Below the pieces are notes generated by a model. That model made no database searches. It was not told the DNA's origin and saw only the letters and a list, made by a program, of their open reading frames with translations. Both the position numbers and the translations under genes were made by a program. From positions 2,344,677 to 2,408,676 of the forward strand of contig CP091242.1 of assembly GCA_027627705.1 (NCBI GenBank): a stretch of DNA of 64,000 nucleotides. The letters run 5' to 3'. This DNA comes from Hyphomonadaceae bacterium BL14 (lineage in GTDB: Bacteria > Pseudomonadota > Alphaproteobacteria > Caulobacterales > Maricaulaceae). Shown here one piece after another: positions 60,367 through 64,000 of the stretch (positions within the stretch are counted from its first letter, which is position 1; each line of letters starts with the position of its first letter).

Positions 60367-60678
60367 ATGAACCGCGTATTCAAAGCCCTCGCTGATCCCA
60401 CGCGCCGCACGGTGCTGGAATTGCTGCGCCGCCATCCGATGACGGCAGGGGAGCTGTGCACCCATTTCACCGTGTCGAAGCCCACCATGTCGGCGCACTT
60501 CAACGTCCTCAAGGAAGCTGACCTCATCGAGGCGGACAAGCAGGGCGCAACCATCACCTACCGGCTGAAGCTGTCAGTGCTCGAAGATGCGCTGCTTGGC
60601 TTCGCCCAGACTTTCGGCATCGGCCCCGCCGCCGCGCCTGATAGCGGCCGCTCTCCCGAGGAAGGACCTCAATCATGA
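60367..60678 (+). CDS. ArsR-family autorepressor (SdpR-like)
   Basis: The 103-residue protein is a single winged helix: MNRVFKALADPTRRTVLELLRRHPMTAGELCTHFTVSKPTMSAHFNVLKEADLIEADKQGATITYRLKLSVLEDALLGFAQTF. It matches the SdpR type without metal-binding cysteines. It overlaps a small membrane protein gene by four bases (ATGA). SdpR-type regulators repress their operon and are relieved by interaction with the membrane partner. Confidence 0.88.
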   Translation: MNRVFKALADPTRRTVLELLRRHPMTAGELCTHFTVSKPTMSAHFNVLKEADLIEADKQGATITYRLKLSVLEDALLGFAQTFGIGPAAAPDSGRSPEEGPQS

Positions 60679-61094
60679 CCCGCTTGCTTCCCGCCATCGC
60701 CCTTGCTGTCGCGTTTCTGGCTCTGGCCGCCGGCCTGAAAATGGCTGAATCCGCTGGCCTACTGGGCGCTGACACAGCCCAGCGCGCCGTTCAGGTCATC
60801 ATCGGCCTGGGGCTGGCCGGCTTCGCCAACATGATGCCCAAGCGGATCGCGTCGCGCCGGATGTCGCTGCAGGCCGAGGGGCGGATGCAGACCGCCCGGC
60901 GCATGGGCGGCTGGTCCCTGACGCTGGCCGGTCTCGCCCACGCGGCCATCTGGGCGTTCGTACCGGTGAGCATCGCGGCGATCGCCTCGATGACAGTGGT
61001 TGGCGGGGCGCTCGCCGTCACCCTGGTGTTTGCAGTCCGGGCATGCCGCAGCGCGGGCAAGGATGCCCCGGCCGGGCCGGCGTCCGGTGACTGA
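60675..61094 (+). CDS. Small membrane protein, SdpI-like partner
   Basis: The 139-residue protein has four hydrophobic segments (~5-25, 35-55, 78-98, 100-122) with GLAGFANMMPKRI between the second and third, a phrase reminiscent of the GNxxPK loop of SdpI immunity/signal proteins. Its start overlaps the ArsR-type repressor stop. The pair probably acts as a membrane sensor and repressor. The ligand is unknown. Confidence 0.65.
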   Translation: MTRLLPAIALAVAFLALAAGLKMAESAGLLGADTAQRAVQVIIGLGLAGFANMMPKRIASRRMSLQAEGRMQTARRMGGWSLTLAGLAHAAIWAFVPVSIAAIASMTVVGGALAVTLVFAVRACRSAGKDAPAGPASGD

Positions 61095-61105
61095 GACGGA
61101 CCTGT

Positions 61106-61681
61106 CTACGGTGCCTTGCCCGGCACCCATTTCACATCGGCGCGGCCGTCGTCATTGGCGATGCGGGCGGCAACGAACAGTAAATCCGACAACCGGTTGA
61201 GATAGGTGATCACGGCCGGACTGACATTGCCGCCTGCGGCCATCAGCGCCGTGACACAGCGCTCGGCGCGCCGGGTGATGGTTCGCGCCAGGTGCAGGCG
61301 CGCGGACGCTTCGCTGCCACCGGGCAGGATGAAGCTGCCCAGCGCATTGAGCCTTGCGTTGAAGGCGTCGATGACGCCTTCGAGGCGCACCGTCTGTTCA
61401 GGCTTCATCCGAAGCGGCGTCCAGCTGCGCGGCGCCTCGCTCTCGGGCACGCACAGATCGGCACCCAGATCGAACAGATCATTCTGAATGCGCGTCAGCT
61501 CGGCGTGCAGCGGATCCTCCGGCTTCATCGCGGCTACGGCCAGCCCGATGGCGGCATTGGCCTCGTCCACCGTGCCATAGGCTTCCACGCGCGGATCATG
61601 CTTGTCGGCTTCGCTCATATCGCCCAGCCGCGTGCGGCCGTCATCGCCGGTGCGGGTATAGATGGTTGTCAGCTGCACCAT
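61106..61681 (-). CDS. Cob(I)alamin adenosyltransferase, PduO type
   Basis: The 191-residue protein contains IYTRTGDDGRTRLGD (ATP-binding N terminus), VEAYGTVDEANAAIG, FILPGGSEASARLHLARTITRRAER and YLNRLSDLLFVAARI, all PduO-type ATR landmarks. It transfers adenosyl from ATP to cob(I)alamin for coenzyme B12. ATG 61681 gives the family start (MVQLTTIYTRTGDDG). The open frame extends much further upstream, only because of GC bias opposite the hydrolase gene. Confidence 0.94.
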   Translation of the reverse strand: MVQLTTIYTRTGDDGRTRLGDMSEADKHDPRVEAYGTVDEANAAIGLAVAAMKPEDPLHAELTRIQNDLFDLGADLCVPESEAPRSWTPLRMKPEQTVRLEGVIDAFNARLNALGSFILPGGSEASARLHLARTITRRAERCVTALMAAGGNVSPAVITYLNRLSDLLFVAARIANDDGRADVKWVPGKAP

Positions 61682-61771
61682 GGCAGGCCTCCTCGGGATC
61701 GCTACCGACACACTTGTGCCATCGGGCCGTGGATTCAATACGGGCAGACGCTTTAGCGAAGGGAAACATCC

Positions 61772-62824
61772 ATGCTCGCCATCCTCATCGCCGCCGCAAT
61801 GCTTCAGGCCCCCCAGGACGTGGATGCCCGCGCCCGGGTGCTGCTGGAGGCGGCCGGCTCGCCTGGCGCCATGGTCGCCGTGATCGATGCAGACGGTGTC
61901 CGGGCCGGTGTGGCCGGCGTGCGGGTGCATGGCGGGGCGGTGGCGGTTACGCCGGATGATCTGTGGCATATGGGCTCCAACACCAAGGCGATGACGGCGA
62001 CTTTGGCGGCGCGGCTGGTGGAGCAGGGCGTGATCGGCTGGGACAGCACGATCGGGGACACGCTTGGCGCGCTCGATCTGGAGATCCATCCGGATCTGGC
62101 CGGCGCCGACCTTGTCAGCCTTCTGTCCCATCGCTCCGGCCTGGTGGCCAATGCCGGCATGCTCACGGCGCTGCGGCTGGCGGGGGCGGACACAGACCGG
62201 GATGCCGCCGCCGACCGGCTGGTCTATGCCCGCGCCGTCCTGGGCGCGCCGGGCGAAGCGCCGGGCGAATTTCTCTATTCGAACGCCGGCTATGTGATGG
62301 CCGCGCTCATGCTGGAGACCGCGGCGGGGGACACCTATGAAGCGCTGATGGCGCGCGAGGTGTTTGGTCCGCTGGGCATGGCCAGTGCCGGCTGGGGCCC
62401 GCCGGGGGTTGCCGGAACAGCCGATCAGCCACGCGGCCATCGCGGCGGCCTGTTCGGCCTGACCGTGGCCGAGCCGGGTGCCGGCGCCGATAATCCGCCG
62501 GCGATGAATTCTGCCGGCCGGGCCCATATGAGCGCTGCCGATCTCATGGCCTTCCTCGACCTTTACCGGCGCGGCGCGGCGGGAGAGGACACGGGATATC
62601 TCAGTGCGGACAGCTTTGCCCGGCTCCATGCCCCCGTGGGCGACTATGCGCTGGGCTGGGGCGTGCGGGCGGACGGGACGCTGACGCACTCGGGGTCGAA
62701 CACGATGTGGCTGGTCACCATGGTGGTGCATCCGGGCGAGGGCTGGGCGGGGGCCGCGGGCGTCAATGACGGGCGCCTGGAGCGGGTGTCAGGTCCGGTG
62801 CGCGCGGCGCTGGAGCGCGACTAG
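61772..62824 (+). CDS. Beta-lactamase-fold serine hydrolase, exported
   Basis: The 350-residue protein has a short hydrophobic N terminus (MLAILIAAAML) that may export it. It also has S-N-T-K (69-72) as SxxK, FLYSNAGY with YxN, and THSGSN as the HxG third motif. It fits the class C beta-lactamase/DD-peptidase-like hydrolases. Unlike the hydrolase at 1341 it has all three canonical motifs. The stop overlaps the convergent HIG1 gene by four bases. Confidence 0.87.
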   Translation: MLAILIAAAMLQAPQDVDARARVLLEAAGSPGAMVAVIDADGVRAGVAGVRVHGGAVAVTPDDLWHMGSNTKAMTATLAARLVEQGVIGWDSTIGDTLGALDLEIHPDLAGADLVSLLSHRSGLVANAGMLTALRLAGADTDRDAAADRLVYARAVLGAPGEAPGEFLYSNAGYVMAALMLETAAGDTYEALMAREVFGPLGMASAGWGPPGVAGTADQPRGHRGGLFGLTVAEPGAGADNPPAMNSAGRAHMSAADLMAFLDLYRRGAAGEDTGYLSADSFARLHAPVGDYALGWGVRADGTLTHSGSNTMWLVTMVVHPGEGWAGAAGVNDGRLERVSGPVRAALERD

Positions 62825-63027
62825 CCGCCGAACTGCTGCTTGGCCCAGACCGCGCCCAGAACAGCCAGAATGGCGATGAACTGAAACAGCACACGCGCGC
62901 GCATCAGCTTGTTCGACCAGGTGCGCCCGAATTCGCCGCCCCGGAACAGGGCATAGATGCCCGCGGCCAGAATCACGAAAACCGCGGCCATTGCGCCGTA
63001 TACGATTATATCTAGAAGTGTTGTCAT
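62821..63027 (-). CDS. HIG1-domain twin-transmembrane protein
   Basis: The 68-residue protein has two membrane helices (~5-28 and 45-64) joined by a basic loop FRGGEFGRTWSNKLMRARVL, the HIG1 pattern. Eukaryotic HIG1/Rcf1 proteins stabilise respiratory supercomplexes. Alphaproteobacterial members are common and, from memory, often sit near cob(I)alamin adenosyltransferase and etfBA, as here. Convergent with the serine hydrolase gene. Confidence 0.87.
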   Translation of the reverse strand: MTTLLDIIVYGAMAAVFVILAAGIYALFRGGEFGRTWSNKLMRARVLFQFIAILAVLGAVWAKQQFGG

Positions 63028-63099
63028 GCCGGTGCAGATAGGCTGTCAGCGTTTGCGTGGCAATGGCTGCGCCAGCGGTCATATGAGCGTGTAACCCGG

Positions 63100-63132
63100 T
63101 GTGCATATTGCTGGCAGTGCTTGCAATGCACC
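63100..63132. promoter_or_regulatory. Candidate TetR operator
   Basis: Interrupted inverted repeats GTGCAT...ATGCAC with inner TTGC...GCAA lie about 75-105 bases before the TetR start. Symmetry is imperfect and the spacing long. Confidence 0.3.
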
Positions 63133-63205
63133 GCAAAGCTGTATATCGGCCGCGCGCACTGCAGCCGGGGGGATGCGAACCAGGTATAGTGGGCGGGCTG
63201 ATTGA

Positions 63206-63838
63206 ATGCGGGATAATCTAGGCAAACGTAACACCCGGCGCGACGTGCGGCGCGAGGCCACACGCGGCGTTGTGCTCGAGGCTGCGCGGGAAGTTTTTCT
63301 GTCGGAAGGCTATCAGGGCGCGACCATCAAGATGATCGCTGACCGCGCCGGCGTCTCGGCCGGCACGGTGCTGAACGCCGAGCCGTCCAAGGCGGCGCTG
63401 CTCATGGCGATCATGCGCGGCCATTACGAGGGTGTGGCCGAGACCCTCGGCAATCTGGAATCGGCTCTGTCAGGCCGGGCCGGTGACCGCCTGTCGGCAC
63501 TGCTTCAGCAATTGCTGGATGCGCAGCTGCGTCAGGCCGAGCTGGCCAGTGCGGCAATCGGCCATAGCTGGCTGGTGCAGGACGAGGCTTTCCAGCGCGC
63601 GTTCGATTCCATGGAATTCGTCTGGGAGCCCGTCAAGCGGGTCCTGGCGGCGGGTGTGGAGGCCGGTGAGCTGCGCGCCGATCTCGACCAGGGCACGGCA
63701 TTTCTCGCCATTGTGGACCTGTTCTCAGGGGCCTTGCGTGAATCACGCAAGGCCTATGGGGAAGACCCACGCACGGCCCTGAGTGCACGGATTTCGCTTC
63801 TGGTCCGTGGCATGGCGGCCAACCCTAGCGGGGCCTGA
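63206..63838 (+). CDS. TetR-family transcriptional regulator
   Basis: The 210-residue protein has the TetR DNA-binding domain: TRGVVLEAAREVFLSEGYQGATIKMIADRAGVSAGTVLNAEPSKAALLMAIM. The usual Y-x-x-F-x-x-K after the helix-turn-helix is altered (N-A-E-P-S-K). An alpha-helical ligand/dimer domain follows (~60-205). It is probably a repressor. It overlaps the end of the convergent EamA transporter gene by 14 bp, and that transporter is a possible but unproven target. Confidence 0.87.
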   Translation: MRDNLGKRNTRRDVRREATRGVVLEAAREVFLSEGYQGATIKMIADRAGVSAGTVLNAEPSKAALLMAIMRGHYEGVAETLGNLESALSGRAGDRLSALLQQLLDAQLRQAELASAAIGHSWLVQDEAFQRAFDSMEFVWEPVKRVLAAGVEAGELRADLDQGTAFLAIVDLFSGALRESRKAYGEDPRTALSARISLLVRGMAANPSGA

Positions 63839-64000
63839 CCCGAGGCGGCGGCGCGGGCAGGCGGGGCCCGGTGCGCTGGGCGATATAGATGCCGGCCAGC
63901 ACCAGCCCCGCGCCGAACCATTGCAGGGTGACGAAGGCTTCTCCGAACAGAACCCAGCCTGCCGCCGCGGCCACGACCGGCTGCACCAGAATGATCAGCG
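63825..64000 (-). CDS. EamA/DMT-family permease, C-terminal end
   Basis: The last 57 codons read IILVQPVVAAAAGWVLFGEA, then FVTLQWFGAGLVLAGIYIAQ. This is the P-V-x-A-x-x-x-W-x-x-x-G-E motif of the second EamA repeat with its final membrane helix, ending in a Pro/Arg-rich tail at TAG 63825. The rest of the gene lies beyond the window. Confidence 0.82.
   Translation of the reverse strand, partial: LIILVQPVVAAAAGWVLFGEAFVTLQWFGAGLVLAGIYIAQRTGPRLPAPPPRVRPR

Noticed and set aside
61682..62731. Large N-terminal extension of the cob(I)alamin adenosyltransferase frame
   Set aside because: It is the antisense of the serine hydrolase gene. The family starts at MVQLTTIYTRTGDDG.

Overview
The window is GC-rich, gene-dense DNA from an alphaproteobacterium. 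The gene set and local order (chvI-chvG followed by PTS EIIA and HPr, a DUF1134 lipoprotein, a HIG1 protein next to cob(I)alamin adenosyltransferase, etfBA, ccmCDG, ihfB next to rpsA) fit an aerobic marine member of the Maricaulales/Caulobacterales/Hyphomonadaceae area. That placement is inferred from gene content and codon style only.

Layout. 1-1292: the first bases encode the start of a serine recombinase. It abuts a comM (Mg-chelatase-like) gene that has lost its 5' third, so the window opens at one end of an element integrated in comM. 1341-8199: ordinary metabolic genes (serine hydrolase, a pyridoxal-kinase/DUF429 fusion, CitE-like lyase, ArsC, MoeB) and a membrane protein with its winged-helix regulator. 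8353-18252: TCA-cycle genes sucA-sucB ... sucC ... sucD on the minus strand, with a toxin-antitoxin cluster between sucC and sucD. 18482-31411: BLUF photoreceptor, Nudix, MarR, ccmGDC, mscL, ihfB, rpsA, DUF1134, lepA, trpA and accD. 31577-36896: an unusual SFPD-repeat secreted protein, a DUF1295 reductase, and a persulfide-detoxification module (two YeeE/YedE half-transporters, ArsR/BigR-type regulator, ETHE1-like dioxygenase). 37363-39828: an AT-rich island carrying a SIR2 + P-loop NTPase defence-type gene interrupted by two in-frame stops. 39950-50719: uvrB, a response regulator, lipocalin, threonine aldolase, acyl-CoA dehydrogenase, the ChvI/ChvG system and PTS proteins, with no hprK in its usual place.

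51247-55055 holds the most interesting locus. It is a translationally coupled three-gene operon (RsmF/NSUN-like rRNA m5C methylase, a divergent tRNA-guanine transglycosylase paralogue, and an Rmt/FmrO-type 16S rRNA m7G1405 methyltransferase) that converges on rsmI (C1402 2'-O-methyltransferase). Three of the four families are known to act on neighbouring nucleotides of the 16S rRNA decoding site, so the locus looks like a decoding-centre modification cluster. 55183-57452 is gene wreckage (half an inositol-phosphate synthase, a broken zeta toxin with an intact antitoxin). 57618-64000 holds etfAB, YceI, an ArsR/SdpI-like pair, cob(I)alamin adenosyltransferase, a beta-lactamase-fold hydrolase, HIG1, TetR and the end of an EamA transporter.

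Two families of structured intergenic repeats are scattered through the window. Both can fold as four-way (cloverleaf) structures whose arms differ between copies by compensating changes. One family has seven full copies and one half copy, mostly at gene 3' ends. The other has two copies.
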